Below are positions 10,908-25,100 of a DNA stretch of 64,000 nt, in pieces. Under the pieces are notes generated by a model. That model made no database searches. It was given only the letters and a program-made list of their open reading frames with translations, and was not told where the DNA came from. The stretch comes from Cloeon dipterum (lineage: Eukaryota; Arthropoda; Insecta; Ephemeroptera; Baetidae), in NCBI RefSeq assembly GCF_949628265.1, contig NC_088788.1, positions 20,756,335 through 20,820,334 of the forward strand, given 5' to 3'. How positions within the stretch are numbered: position 1 is the first letter of the stretch; every line of letters starts with the position of its first letter. The translations under genes were made by a program, and so were the position numbers.

Positions 10908-13306
10908 CTAATTGCTATCATTCCTTTCAGGATGGCTGCAATCAATTTCGTTTTCACCGATCAGCCTCATTCTGTGATAGGTGAGCCGGATTACTTGTTC
11001 GTCAAAATCATCGTCCCCATCAGACTGTTTTATTTTTGTGCCAAGCGCCGCGATCAGCTGCTTGTAATGGTCTATTTTGTGCTCCAGGTCAAACACTTCC
11101 TGCTGAACCTAAGAGGTCAAATAATGAATTATCAGCATGTCTTTGAAGTGCTCATACGTTTTTCTCTCCTGCACAAGCATCTCTTTCCAGCTGCTTTGTG
11201 TCTCTGGTGATGAGGGTTTTGATGTACATGGCCTCGCACATCACCAGACTCTGGGCCTCAATATCATCGAGCAGAGCGCGGATTTTTGTTCGGTCTCGCT
11301 GGACCTGACTCATCAATGTCTTGGCAACCAAGTGCCTCTCACCCTGCACATTTTTCATCGACTCCCTCAGTGCCTCAAGCCGGTCCAGCTCGCTCTCCAA
11401 CTGTGAATCGGCGCACTCAAGACTCTGTTTCAGCTCCTCCAACTCTTTGTCAACACTCGTCTTGCTGGCGCGCAGTGTTTTCAAAGTGTCAGAAATCGAT
11501 TGCGCCTCCTAAGAATTGTTTTATATGAATTAATTACTCTATTAACAAAAATATTTAACGTGAATGTGGAAAATTTAATCTATTTTAAAGTGTTTACACA
11601 AGCTACTTTTTGTCCAAGAATTAACAGTCTTAGCAAGAATTAACACACATTTAAAACTTTAGATAATTAGTGAAATATCAAAATAAAATAATTAAAAGTT
11701 TCTACCTTTAAATAATCGTCAGCGACGAGTTTGAGTGTCCTTGTTCGCTCAACCTCAGTGGCGACAGCCTGCATTTGAGCATTGCTAGCGCGCCTCTGCT
11801 GCTTCAGCTCTTCGTCAAATTGCTTTTCGGCCAGAATGAGCGCCTGCACCTGCTTTTGTCGCGCTTCAACCTCGCTGCGATGGTACTTGGATGACTCAGA
11901 CAGCATCTGTATCTCGTCTTTCAGGTTTTTTATTTCGCTGCGCAACTTCACAGCTACATCGTCCAACTTCACCAAAGTACTCCGCTCTTTCAGCACTGCC
12001 TGTTCTTTCTGACAACACTCATTTTGCAACTGAGCCAGCTGTGAATGCAAGCTTTTGATCCGTTTCTCGGTCTCATTGATTTTGGCGGAAGACGTTTGTA
12101 CGTCCTCGCGCATTTTCTTCCCTTTTCCATCAGCTCGCTTGCTATCCATCTGAGAAATTTTAAGTGTTATGTTTGCATTTCTTAAAGATAAGTCTTAAAT
12201 TTAGATTTTATATTTGTTCTGCCGGATTACTCTATCTGTATGCATTTCCACATAAGAGTAATTCAAAAATCCAATTGAACTAAAAATTAAGTGTAGCTTA
12301 AGACACTATGATGTAGTGTCTTATCAGCTTCTCTTTTTTATCTTTACATTATTTCTATTGAAACATTGTTCCTTTCCTTGAGTGTTATAGAAAGTTATCA
12401 TTTTTAATATTGCTTATATAGAGCAATTTTAAATTGAATTATATTACCTCATATTCTTGTATCTGCTTGCATTTGGACTTAAAAGTTTCTACAGCAGAAA
12501 TCAAAAGGCTATCGATCTTTTTCACCTCAGAAAGCCTGTTACAGAGTTTGATTTTGTTCTGTTCTATTTGCAATTCAACGTCATGGCCTGAAAAATGGTA
12601 CATCGTTTCATGAATAAAATATATTTCATCAAATTATTTTGCGTAACAAACATTGCGTTGCGAGTGTTTCAAGCCTCTCTTTCTTGAACGATATTGTTTC
12701 GAGCAGCGAGTTTTCCTGTAGTTTCATTTTGTCGACCTCGTACCTCATCTCACAAATGCACTTGAATTTTTTATCACTTTGTTCACTCTGGACGTCATCC
12801 AGTTTCCTCTTCAATTCAGCGTTATCTCCGATCAAGGCTTCCAGATCCACGTCCTTGCACCTGTCACAAATTAGGGTAGCCTCCGTTTTCTTTCCTTCAA
12901 TTTTTTGCTCCTCGCTTTCTGCTACTTCACTTCTCTTGATCGGGTTAAGAAGCTCTCGGAGTTTTTGCCTCGCTGATTCAAAATGGCTCAAATCGTTCGA
13001 AACTCTGGACTTGATTTCAAGCATTGCCTCTTCTCTTTCTTTTTTCAATTGATCCTCAAAATTAGAGAACATGGCAAACGCCGACAATTTGTCCGTTTCT
13101 TGATCAGAGTCTCGAGACAAGCTGTCCAGCAGTCTGTCCAATTCGACCGAATCCATCGACTCGCTTTCAGGAATACCGATGACGGCTCTCTCAGTGATGG
13201 TTCGCTCCATCGTCTGCTGGTACTCGTTTTCATTGATCTCTAGCAAGCCAGCTGATGACTGTGGGCTGATTTTGCAGATTTTCCATTCCGCATCATCGTC
13301 TTTCAT
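10908..13306 (-). CDS. Coiled-coil protein of unknown family (596 aa, five exons)
   Basis: Exons on the - strand: 13306-12652, 12587-12448, 12149-11706, 11508-11158, 11108-10908. All have GT donors and AG acceptors (for example TTTTTCAG, TTCTCAG, TTCTTAG). Phases 1,0,0,0 close to 1791 bases ending in TAG. The N-terminal 100 residues are acidic and Ser-rich. Then comes a CxxC (C147, C150) and a CxC (C183, C185). From about residue 195 to the end the protein is Glu/Lys/Gln/Leu heptad-rich, a long coiled coil with no membrane segment or signal peptide. No enzyme motif is visible. Such proteins are often cytoskeletal, centrosomal, kinetochore or axonemal, but no family is recognised. The ATG at 13306 is preceded by an in-frame stop and by a possible AG acceptor, so a 5' non-coding exon may exist. 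Confidence 0.8.
12299..12323. repeat. Perfect 10-base stem hairpin within an intron
   Basis: TAAGACACTA and TAGTGTCTTA flank TGATG, giving a 10-base perfect stem with a 5-base loop inside the intron between exons 2 and 3 of the coiled-coil gene. It is too small for a microRNA precursor. It may be a small mobile-element scar or simply chance. Confidence 0.6.
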
Positions 13307-14267
13307 CGTATACGCTAAAGATTAAATTATAGATCGTCAGGATTGAACGCTTATGAAGTAAACAATTCACCACTTATGTTAGTTCTATTGTTGTTTTTGG
13401 AAAATAATTATTGCTAAGCAAGTTTTAAAGTTGCTGAACTATTGCAAAATGAACTGTTGGCTTGACTGATGGATACGTAGAATATTCTTTCCTTACTATT
13501 CAAATACTGTACATGTGTCGTGGCGACTTTTTGTTCCCGACGATCACTTCTAAACTCCGATTTAAAAAAACAAACTCGAAGCTTTATTCATTTGGGCCTT
13601 ATTCATTTTCTGTGTAAAAAATCGCCAAAACAGTGTATTTTACCGCAAAACCCGCTTTTTAATGTGAAACGAAGTAAATTGCTGTCACAATTGCCATCCA
13701 GCTCTTAGGTGAATTAAAAAAAAAATCAAGTCGAAATCTTCAAGAACGCGCAGATTTAGGTGCGGGGGCGGGTGGGGGCTGCGATCGCACTTTACAGATT
13801 AGGCTATAGAGATTATATTATTTTTAATTGTATGTATTAACGTGTAAATGGCATTGGAGCGATCCGTCAAAAGTCTTTGAGTTTTTGAAGTACTTTGTGC
13901 CAAATCACACCCTCAATAAAACGGAGAAGTAGCTTGCGAGAGTTGCGAGAATGTTGATAACAAATATCCCCCAAGCAGGCCATTAATTAAGCCTTCGTGT
14001 TTCGGGGTGGACAGCAAACAAATATACACTTCTCTCTTAGACACATTGTGTCGCGCGTATTGCGTGTAATAAGAGCCGGTGGGGTCTGATCCCGCTTTAA
14101 TGAGAGTTCTCAGCGCCGGCAACACAGATTAGCACATCAGCCGTGAATTTGCGCCCGGTCATTTCCTTCTTGGGCGCCCCCCAGCCAAAGGGGTTGCTCG
14201 CCGACGATTGATTGCGCTCGTAATCTGCTCGAGAGAGGGAGCAATCATTGCCAGCCAAGTGCGAAAT

Positions 14268-14288
14268 GCACACACATGCAGTGTGTGC
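14268..14288. repeat. Inverted repeat GCACACAC / GTGTGTGC
   Basis: Perfect 8-base arms around ATGCA. It is made of CA/TG dinucleotides and probably reflects microsatellite-like sequence rather than a structured RNA. Confidence 0.5.
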
Positions 14289-17200
14289 GGTCGCGTCTTC
14301 CAGCGCGCGCCACTGCAACTTACGTCGGCCAGAAAATTTATTCAAATCAACCCTTTTACGCAAGAAACCCCCAGATGAATGTGCTTTTGTGATGATTCCA
14401 CTATTACTGCTGACTCGAGCGACTGATATGTGCATGATTTTGCAAATTTCTCGTTTTTGCTTGTATAGAATATCGCGTTTCTGATGTGCGATATTCGCTT
14501 CAGTGACTTCACTCCTTTTTGTTGAAATTCACACACACGCCAAGCCAAGATTTTCCCCTATCCGATCAGATTTATGATACGTGACTCTTTTGAAAGAGAA
14601 ACGCCCTTTTGATGGTGTCTCGTGTGTCAACAACAATTTACACTACAGCAGTTTGATTATTTGAGAATATTCCCGCAAAACTTAGAAACGCGGAAAGCAG
14701 ACAAAAACTAACATTTAAGTCCGAGGGTTTGGACCACAGATGCATGGAGAAGGACCCTGAGATGCATGCTCCATGCTCCTGGTAGGTGAATACGTCCATA
14801 AACAATGGCTATTAGCTGATGGGGGTTCCATACCTGAATCAAGCTATGTCTGGGTGGTGGCAGTGAAAGAATGATTTATCCCGATCATTTCCGCGCTTGC
14901 TGAAAATGCTCAGGAATTTTGTTCGTTGTTCTAGAGTTTACAATTTGTTTAAAATGTTGTGTTGCTTACAAGGAAACTCAAATTGGGATTCAACGTGTTA
15001 GTTTTGGTTCAAAAATCATGCAGTACCAAACGAGTTAAAAGCGGTGTATCACCCGGGGAAATTCTTGATTCGATCGAGTGTTCGAGCTACAGGCTCCGGA
15101 GGTTAAATATCTTTATGGGACTTGGGACATGGGAAATCAATTCAAATTGAATTGAGCTAAAACTTCGATTTTTGTCTATTTTCTTTAAATCTCTTAAAGT
15201 CGCTAAAATCGGCGAATCGAAAAATTTCCACCATTATTTGAGGTTCAACCCAGGAAAGGCTGCGCGTATTAAATGGTTTCGCCTAAAAACGTCGAAACCT
15301 ATAAGAGTTTCCTTTTGCTAGAATGCCTTCCCTTGTGAGTGCCAGTTTTCAAATTTTATTTCTACAGAAGCAACATGGCATGGAGATGAAGATTGCAGGA
15401 TAATATTCTTTTCACTCTTTCAAAGTTGCCCTGCTGGCCCATAACAATAAACAAAAAAGGGAACCTAAAGTAAAACATACAATTGAATTTTCATTTCTGA
15501 AAATGTATAAAAATCATTGCATTAACAATATATCAAAATATGTTTTCACCTGCATGGAATATTTTGGATCAAATCACAAAGTAAGTTGCCCTTATTTGTA
15601 CAGTTGAATGAAACATAGTTCATATTCAACTTGTATCTCTAACGCTTATTTTGTTTCCTATTTATGGTTATTTGAAAATAGATTAACAGCCTCCAGCCAA
15701 AATAGTGACGATTTGAATAGCACAGCATTCAAACGACGAGACGAATGGCGGTATCTCTCATTACTTTAATTACTTGAATGCATGCACACACACACACTCG
15801 TTAGGTGAAACTGGCATTGAAATATGCCTCCGATATGTCACCTGCCAGCGGGCACAAACTCCACCGATAAATAACCGACCCTCGTGGCTCAAAACTCGCA
15901 GCGCAGCAGAGACAAAGTTGCGGAGACGCGCAATCTCTCTTCTCCCTGTTAATTTATTGTAGCTCAGCAGTTGTTGCAATAATCTATATGCGCGCGTTAA
16001 AACGTCTTTAAGTGCTGCTTTACCCTGTCGCCACGGCCGCATACGCAGACTACACACGTGCAGAGTAATAAACTGGCGAAATCGCCGGGCCATTCCGGCG
16101 CACCAGGATTAATAATACAATAATTATTACCCGGCGAGTGGGCGCAGTGTTTTATTGCCCTTGTTCTCGCCCCTGCAATCACGAGATTTCTCTGCGCGTC
16201 CCTCTCAGGGGAGCGCGGCGGAGAAATTAAACGCCTGCGCATCATAAAAAAGAGTGACTTTTATCGCCGGTTAGCGCGACGATCCAATAACGATAAATCC
16301 GTCTCCCTCGACGCGGCCATCAAACGCGAATTATGCTGATTCTTATCGTCTGTTTCTCGCCCTTAATTTCATTCGCGTTGATTGAGCCGCCTGCTTTTTA
16401 TTTTTATTGTCTCCTGTGAGAAAATGTGTCGACTCATTGTTGTTCAAAACGTGGAAGCCATCGATCATTTTTTAAACTGGTTGCATCGCTTGTCACTTTG
16501 ACAACCACACGCCAATGCGGAGATGTAAATCTTGATTTTATTCAATTTTTACCATGCAATTTAACGCTGGATGATCATCAAAAATATTAAAAAAATAATA
16601 GTTGTGAGAATAAATCAATACCACCGTCAAACTCTGACCAACTAGACCTGAAGCAGAGCAGAAAAATGAAAAATCTCAATGAAAACAAAAGGACAAGTCT
16701 GATTATTTAATCATCAGAAATGTATCCCTCAATTGAAAATTTCGAATCAAAAATTTTAATATAAGAATCGGCTGGTGACATTTATTTCTGCTCTATGTCA
16801 CAGTTTTGAAAGTTTATTAATATTGAAAAATTTCCCACCCCTCGGCAACAAAACAAAACACTTGAAAACCACAGTCGGCCGGCCTATAGAAATTAGTGCT
16901 GGGAAAGCTCATTAACCGCGTCCGTGTTCGCGTCATTTGAATGGGAGCACTCACAATACACACATATATGAACGTAGTAAAATATCAAATTTATTGACAC
17001 ACACAGTGTGTGCCGAGTCAACAATTGCGTCTAGTTAAGAGCGACTGGTTCTCATGGAATCGCCGGCCGGGGGCGGGGGTTGCGGCCGAGATAAAGGGCG
17101 GGCGTGCAGCCAGCCTTTGTTTCTCGCGAGCCGTGAATGATCACGACCGGTCCAAGGAGCGCTCGCTGATGACAACAATAACAGCGGCGATTGTTGTCGT

Positions 17201-19224
17201 GTTGGTGGTACTTTGGCCGTCCATCCATCTTTGTCATTAAACACGGCTCAGCGTGTGACCACATTAATCACTCGATGGGGTGAACTACCCCATCTCGCCG
17301 CTCCAGAGGGGCGTGATGTTTATTTCGTAGACTCAATCTACATACCCGACGAGATGAGCGAATGTCAATTGCGATATTGGGCCATGCGACAGGGGTGTGT
17401 ACTGTACAGTGTCCACAATCAGTCGGTCGAGTAATAAGGAAACGCGTCTGATATGCGCCTGGAGATGAGGTACTCGTGAAATGTGAAATACGCACGATTT
17501 ATTTCTTCATGCGTTTCCAAGAGCAAAAATTATCATTACGGCGGAGCCCTGAGCTTCTGTACAAGTTCATCGCATTCCTAAGTTTTTTTTCATGATCACC
17601 CTGATTGCAAATTCAAAAATGAGCGGGATGTGAATGATAATTCAAAATATTGTCAGGGTTGCTCCCGACAGTATGTATTTATCTGCATTTATGACGAATT
17701 GCATTAACAAAAACATGAGTATGTAATAGCTCCAAGTTTCATCTTTTTTTGAAAGAGAATTATATTTCCCAAAAAGTTGAAAAACATGGGAAAGAGAGTA
17801 ATGATAATGAAATATAAAACTGTTAAAAAAACTAATATATATTTGAATTTTCCCATTGTAACTTAAAATATTGTAGTTTAGCCTCGTTGGTTGATGATCG
17901 TAGTTTTTTCCTTTGAATAGGCATGCGTAGAGAAAATAATTTATTTTAATTTTGCATCTTTTCTAAACTTCTGGCAGGTCGACACCAATTTTATTTTTCA
18001 AACATTAGCTGGTTCATTAGAATTATTAATAAGTTCGCAAGAAAGTCTTGGTTCAAAGTGGCAAAATATTTAAACTGAAATAAGTTAACATAAATTTGCA
18101 ATTTTTCTCAATTTATCTCCCGCGGTCTAATATGCGGTCTAAAAATGTTTCCAGATCATTCTCCAAGCCAATGGATCACATTTAACAAGTTTCAACGAAA
18201 ATCAAATGCATTTTTACCTTTTTAAGGAAACACAGAAAGACTATTGTGAAAGTACAGTGGAAGAACTCTTTTACAAACTGCTGGGAATCGAAGGGGGAAA
18301 ACCATAATGGAACATGGTACAACAAACCGCACGAATTCCCAAACAAGGGAGATATGCGTTGACGTGGGGATCCGTTCGTCTGCGAACAAACACACATGAA
18401 ATTCAACAATAAATGGTGGAAAACCGGCCTTAATGCGGCAGTCGGTTTGATAAATAGCCAATATCGCACTTCCGTTTTTCAATCCTGCTCTCACGGGGTT
18501 GGAGCGCGAAGAGCTCGAATAAAAATTAATTCGCCTTTGTCAACAAATTGAGTGCGTCGCCCGCGGAGAGCAAATGCGTTTCTCGTGTCATTTGCCGCCG
18601 ATGTTTCAATCTGTCGCAACGCCGCTTCCGCCGATTGCTGCCTTTGTTTTTCTTTTCCGGAATTTTGAATTACACGTGCAGGGGGTGCGAATATAAAGGC
18701 CGCGCGTTTCTCCACGCTCTGTATTTTGAAAACGCAGGAAACGCTAATACGCGCCAATTTAGCCAGCGGAAAAGCTTCGCGGCTGTACGACTAAATTTCG
18801 GCAGCGCTCAGTTTGGAAGTTTAAATGTCTGCTTTAAAACGCTATTAAAACGGCGCACGCCCACATTTTTCACCAGTGACAGAACGGGGAAGCGATTTAG
18901 AGCAGAAATCAGTGCCATATGGGGGGAAAACGATTCTTTTTTTTCTCGTATTGCAAATTCGTCTTTTGAATTGAGTTTGCTGCTCTATTGATCTATTGAT
19001 CAATCAATCAATAATTTGCAACAGTAATAAAGGTTACGTTGACAGCTGCTCTCAACTGCCTTTGGACACAAAACGTTTTGTGCTCAGCATGACACAAATT
19101 GAGCAATGAATAGAGACATTTATTGCTCTTCTTAATGTAATAAATGTATCAAATAATCTTTTAAATTCAAATAAAAAATAATTTACTAGAAAATTTAGCT
19201 GAAACTTTGTCTTCACTTTTACTA

Positions 19225-19262
19225 TATAAATAGCATGGGGAAGAGGAATTATACATTCAGTC
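19225..19262 (+). promoter_or_regulatory. Strong TATA/initiator promoter with no coding gene behind it
   Basis: TATAAATAG at 19225-19233 is followed by a consensus arthropod initiator TCAGTC at 19257-19262, about 34 bases from the first T of the TATA to the predicted +1 A. The DNA downstream is AT-rich and has only very short frames, so a non-coding RNA, a first non-coding exon, or an enhancer-derived transcript are possibilities. The match itself is seen; use is inferred. Confidence 0.35.
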
Positions 19263-21844
19263 CATCTTGATCCAAGCTATAGCCCATAAAGAGCGCCAAG
19301 CAAAAAGATATGCTATAGGCCCAGCAGGATTAAAAAATCAACACCATTATTTCTTTATTTAATTTAATCCCTCTAGTCATCACGAAATACAAGAGCAAAA
19401 TCCAACAGTGTTTCAATGCTCTCACATTGACCACCAAGGACGACTACATTAATTGAAGTTTTTGCTGTACTTTTTTAACCAAAATGATAACAGTTCAGTC
19501 TGTTTTTCAAAAAGTTCTATAAAAGCAACAGAAATATTTCACACGTAAAAAAATGGTTTGACTAAAAAACTGAACAAAAATTTCCACTAAAAATGAGACC
19601 ACGAGAATAATTTACTACTGTGTAGCAGTAGTTTGCACTATTCCATAGAATTTTATCAATTCAGATATTCTACATTGTAGTTAAAAACTTACAAAATAAA
19701 ATAAATACTACACGATTGTCAAGATCGAAAAATCTACAAGCAAAAAATTTGTGTTGACAGCAGCTGCACTCGAACACGCTTCTGGTCAAATAGCGTTGTC
19801 ACCCGCTCAGCATGAGACGACCAATACTACGAATTCCCCTCCCGAAAATGATGGTGTGATTGTGTACGTTTTTCTAATAATCCAATCATCGATTCAATCA
19901 GCAGCAATCAATCGAAATTGGAATAAAAAACGGGCGCCCTCCTGCATCCGGTCAGAACAGAAGGTCATCTCGGACTCGTCCCTCGGAGCTCTTTTTGCCG
20001 ATTTCCCGCAGAAATAAAGGGTGTGTGTGCAAATTGAATAGTGTCCCCGTTGATACATGAGCAGTGTGAAAAATTGCGCGGGCGGAACGAGAGGAAAAGC
20101 AAAAGGGCAGCCCCCAAGGCGGCGGAAGCATTTTTTAGAATTTCAAAGGAGGATAATTCGATATCGGCGGCTACTACGCAGATAAAAAATCACTCGCACT
20201 CCCCCGGTTTTATATTCGCATTGTCACTCATGCAGAGTCGATTTGGCCTGGCAGGACATGTTATTTGTTATGTCTCACAGAGCACATGCTAAAAAGGAGA
20301 GAGGCTGGAGTTTGAATGTAAAGTGCGGGTGAAAAATGAACATGCAAGCGCGATATCATTTTCAAGTGTGCCAGCTTTTGAATGAAGTGCTGCGTGTGTA
20401 TCAGTGACAGGTTGGCGCGTGTGGCCCTGCGTTGTAATTTGTTATGCAGCAGATTTCATCTGCCATGCTAGTGCTGATTAATAAAGGACCAGTTTTTATC
20501 CACATATTAAACAGTCAATAAATTATTCCCACACTCTACACCTTAAAATTAAATTAATTGATGAATTGAAACTTTTTTAGAATGCAGATTTGCCTCCTTA
20601 ACAGCACAAAAATGATTGGACTCTCTACTGAAAAACTTATCTATACTCATGAATTTGGGTTACAATTGTGACACCATGATAATTATTAAGAGATTATCGA
20701 TATTAAAAAGGTGCTGCTTTAATCTCCACCTTCAGATCTCTTATATTGATATTCTTGATATTTACTCAGTTTGGTTTATCTTTATAATTTTGTACTCTTT
20801 GCTACAAGTAACAATCACTTTAGCTAATTGTGGTAAGGGCTGACCTGTTTGTAAAAATAATCCATAATCGCAAACAGCTGCGCGAAATGCATTTGCGTGA
20901 CAGTAAGAGTGATTAATAGTTGGCGAAAATCAGAGTCGAGTGTGAAATTAGGTAGGGAAGGGCACGGCAGCGAGAGGCGTGCTAAGCAAAAATGTCTGAT
21001 TGCATTAGCAATATTAAATTTGCAAGTCAATATCACGACGGACGTACCGAGGAAAAAAAGGAGAGCGAAATGACAAATGGTCAGCGACCCGTAAGAAGAG
21101 AGCAAAAAGAAAGGCATCATTAGCGCTGGAAAGATAAATGAAGACGCGAGAGTCAGGCAGAAATTTTGATGATTTCCCTTTTTGGGGGGCGATCGCGGGG
21201 GTCGGACGTATGTCTGCTGGCTTTTCCATATTTCTGCATGAGGGGATGATGGATGAGAAAGCACACTCTTTATTGATGCGCGGCGCCTGGCCAGAGTATA
21301 CGACTTGACATTTACAATTCCGACCATTACGCCAATTGAATGTCACGCGGCTTTGTGACAAATGATCGAAAGCGAAAGCACCGCAGGGCAAAATAAACTT
21401 GTAATCTTGCTCGTTGTTCACTGCTCTTGCTCTCGCTTTTATTGTGAGATTGAAAAGAAGCCAGCACGCCAGCGATACGTGTTAACGCGTTCAGGAAAAC
21501 TTTTATTCCTATTGAGAGTCACAAAAAGTATAAGGATCTTACTGAGTTATGACCACAGTTAATTAAATGAGAGGGATAAAGACCAAGATAACCTGAATTT
21601 TGAAGAAATTGGTTTATTTTTATAACAAATAATACACAAGACTAAATACAATCGCAATCATGCAAAATGAAATCTTCAAACCAAAATAAAATAAACTCAA
21701 AAAATTCGGGTCATAAAATGCTTCAACGCGGCTTCAACACAGCAATCTGATTAAAATATGGAATGCTTGTAATTTTTTGCGTCAGATATCACCAAATCAA
21801 GAACATGTCAGTCCATTATTTGCCATAAAATGATTTACTAATTA

Positions 21845-22195
21845 TTGCAGTGGAATTCAATCTTTAATAACACGCGCACACTACGTTGCCGCTGCACTTC
21901 GATCTTTTCACTCATTCCAGCCAAAAAATCCGTCTATTTGGACATGTATCAGATAGAATTTGATGAAAAAAGGTACAAGCTATCTATTTTTGTGGTCGGC
22001 TTACCGAATTCTAGGCTCAGTGAACCGGAAAAAACGGCTTTACGTAAACTAAAAATGGCAAAGAAATATGAAACAAACCGCATTAAAGCTCGTTCTCTCG
22101 GCTTTCCGTCGATGTATAATTTAACTCAGGTCCTAACTGAAAATGCGAAGAGAATCAACCAGTTTCGCCCATCACTTCTCATTTTTAGGAGATAG
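21845..22195 (+). CDS. Orphan open frame, possible exon or relic
   Basis: An open frame of 116 codons in otherwise AT-rich DNA, with no ATG until 21944 (83 aa from there). A CATTCCAG acceptor-like site lies just before the part with the most protein-like composition. The C-terminal half is Lys/Arg/Glu-rich and looks soluble. The family is not recognised. It could be an exon of an untraced gene, a decayed mobile-element protein, or chance. Confidence 0.22.
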   Translation: MQWNSIFNNTRTLRCRCTSIFSLIPAKKSVYLDMYQIEFDEKRYKLSIFVVGLPNSRLSEPEKTALRKLKMAKKYETNRIKARSLGFPSMYNLTQVLTENAKRINQFRPSLLIFRR

Positions 22196-25100
22196 AGGAG
22201 ATGCCAAGCTTGATGCGTATTTTCTGGGCTGGTAGATAAGCAAGAGCAGGCAGGGGCTGTGTGGGATGTGGAAGAGAACAAAACATCACAGGCATTGACC
22301 TGCTTGATGGCACAGTAATCTGCCTACTTTATTTCTTCTAGTTTTAATTATAATTATATTGGAAAGTGGAAATCCACAAACTTTCAATTTATATTGATTT
22401 TCTGTTAAAATTTTAACTGTCCTTAAGGTGGAAACAAAATAATTAACGGCATAAGAGGAATTGTTATAATTAACTAATTTTTAACTTTGTTCCCAGTTAT
22501 CAGTGGAAAACGGGAACCATCGGAAAATTTGATGCTATACATTTTTTGCTCTTGCTACCTAAACTCAATTGAAAATTTTATATTCTAATTATTCATTCTT
22601 TGAGAGTATTCTTACACATTATCCGATGGGCCTGCTAAAGAGTCAAATTACGCAAAATGGGCAAAATTGTATAAATTTATATACGCATTGAGCAGGCTTG
22701 TTGGAAGAAGTTAATAAAGGAAATCGTAACACCCTGCTCTTGGCTGCTAACAGTTTGCCCATACAAAATGAATAGTTGTACGCTTAACGATGAGAGGTGT
22801 AAAAAAATTGGAACGGCACCCGTAGGAATTGGCAATAAAGAAGCCCCCTTGACACGACGTGCTTGGCACGCGACTCGAAACTCATCAAGCGCCCCAAGAA
22901 GCTGTCTATTGACGCGCGCGCTTTTGATGTTTAACCCTTTCTTCGGGCGGAAACATTATCTGTCTCTTGCTGAGGGCCATTTAATCAAAGGAAACGGCGC
23001 CACTGAGCCGTCGAGCGTACGCAGTTAATTTAATAACCGCGTTCACTGCCTGCTGATTATCATTGCCCTTACTTACAATCAGCGTCAACGAGTAACACAT
23101 CGACTTGTTGTGTGTGTATGCACGCCGCTGATTTGCCGCTCGTCAAAATAATGTTTGCAAGCGCGTGGAGAGATTGAGATTACGTGCGTTTCGCTGACTG
23201 ACATCAACTCGGTAATGTGCGATGTTATTATGCGTTCGCAGCAGGCGAAACGCCACTTTGTTGCTCACTCTCTCGCTAATGGCTCGCATCTCCTAATTGA
23301 GCGCAACCCTTTGCCAGTCGCGCCGAGAGTAAATATTGCACGTTCTCACGCTAATTCCGAATTACGACTTTGGCTGCATATCCAACTTCTTCTTCAGAGT
23401 GAAATTACACTTCTTGATACTTAACAAAATTGAAAGGTTTTTTGAAAATTACATCAGAGGGTAAAAATTTTATCTTTTACAAAACCTGTTTTTAAAATAA
23501 TTTATATACTTTTCATTGAATTTAATTTCATATTAAAGTTATTATAAGTAGTATGAATCAGAAAACTGATTCATTAGACATGAATAGACACCGACATTTA
23601 ATGGCTTGATATGCATGCACGCGCGCCCATATCCGTAGTATACAAAAGATTTAATTTATTTCAGTTCAAAGCGAGGTTCATTCCGGAACAAATAAACAAT
23701 TAAAAGGAACGACAAAAAGAGACTTCATTTGCCAGCAGTTGGACAGAATTACGTCAGTTAACGTGCCCGTCCAATTCAACAAAAGCGGAATCCAATACCA
23801 GTGAGTGGACAGTTGCAAATAATTATTTAAAACGCCACTACTTGCTGACAAACCGGCCAAGGGGTTGCACGATTAATGCTCAATTAATTATTCCGTTACA
23901 ACTGTTTTAGTGGAATACGCCATCAAAAGCCATTGTTGACTGCATCTAAAATGTGTCCGTACGTGTATCGAGTTTCGGCCGGCGGTAGACTAGACATACG
24001 CGCGCAGACTGGAAATCTGAGACTGGCAGAGTCATTTACGTGTGTGTATGCATGTAATCGGACGTGTTGGCGACGAGGTAGTTAAAATTTAACGCGCCTC
24101 CCATTTGCAGCAGAGCTGGAAGCGATCAAAGCGGGTGGCAAACAAATGGACAGCACTTTCGTCTGCATGCAAATGAGATTTCGCTGCCAAACTGAAATCA
24201 ATTCAATTACGCGCCGGGCGGAGATGTACGTTCTCGTGCAGCAGCGCAAACACACACGCGCGCCCATTAAACCAGCTAAATTAGACAATTAACATTTACG
24301 ACGGACATTAATAAACGGACGAAATGCACTCTCTCGCTATATTCACGGCGCATCTATCTTAATTATTTGCATGATTTACAAGCACGCCCGCCCGAGACCA
24401 GGAATCCGTCCAAATCAAGAGATTTTTCCCTGAAAGAAACCTCACAAAATTGGCTTCTGGGATTAGCATGACAAAAGCTTGTCGAATTTTATTCACACTT
24501 CCTGGTCTGGGCCAAAAATTGATGAGCCAAAGTGAAGGGTTGATGACGAGTGTAATTAGTCTTCTCCGCGTCGCCGCCGCAGAGCCCGTTCCAATTACTG
24601 TATGCAAATGAAGATCGACGCCCCCTATGGCGAAAGGGTTGCGGCTGCCGATGAAAAAAGTTGATCCGAAGTTGCAAGTTCATGGCAAGTGTTACATTGT
24701 GACTGATGGCCTGGGTGATTCATATTTAATCACCTCTAAAATAATGAGCTTTTTCGAGATTGTTGAAAACCAAGTAGCACAGCTATAAATACCATATTCA
24801 ATTGTTACTTTAAATCCTGTAATAATAACATTACAAAATGTGATGCAATAACCACTCCATTAATTTTATTCTGTTCATTAAACTTCTAGACATATTTATT
24901 TAGCAAGATTAAACCACTTAAAATTTTATTAATTATGACAAAAGTTGTTTACCGATTAACATTTTTGGCTGTGACAAACCGATTTAAGTGTTTCCAACGG
25001 GCATTTATACAAGCTTTTAAATCAAAATCTCGATATTCCACTATAGTCATTGTCAGTTACTAAGACCGATCTTCAGTGCTCTTACCCCAAACTACGCTAT

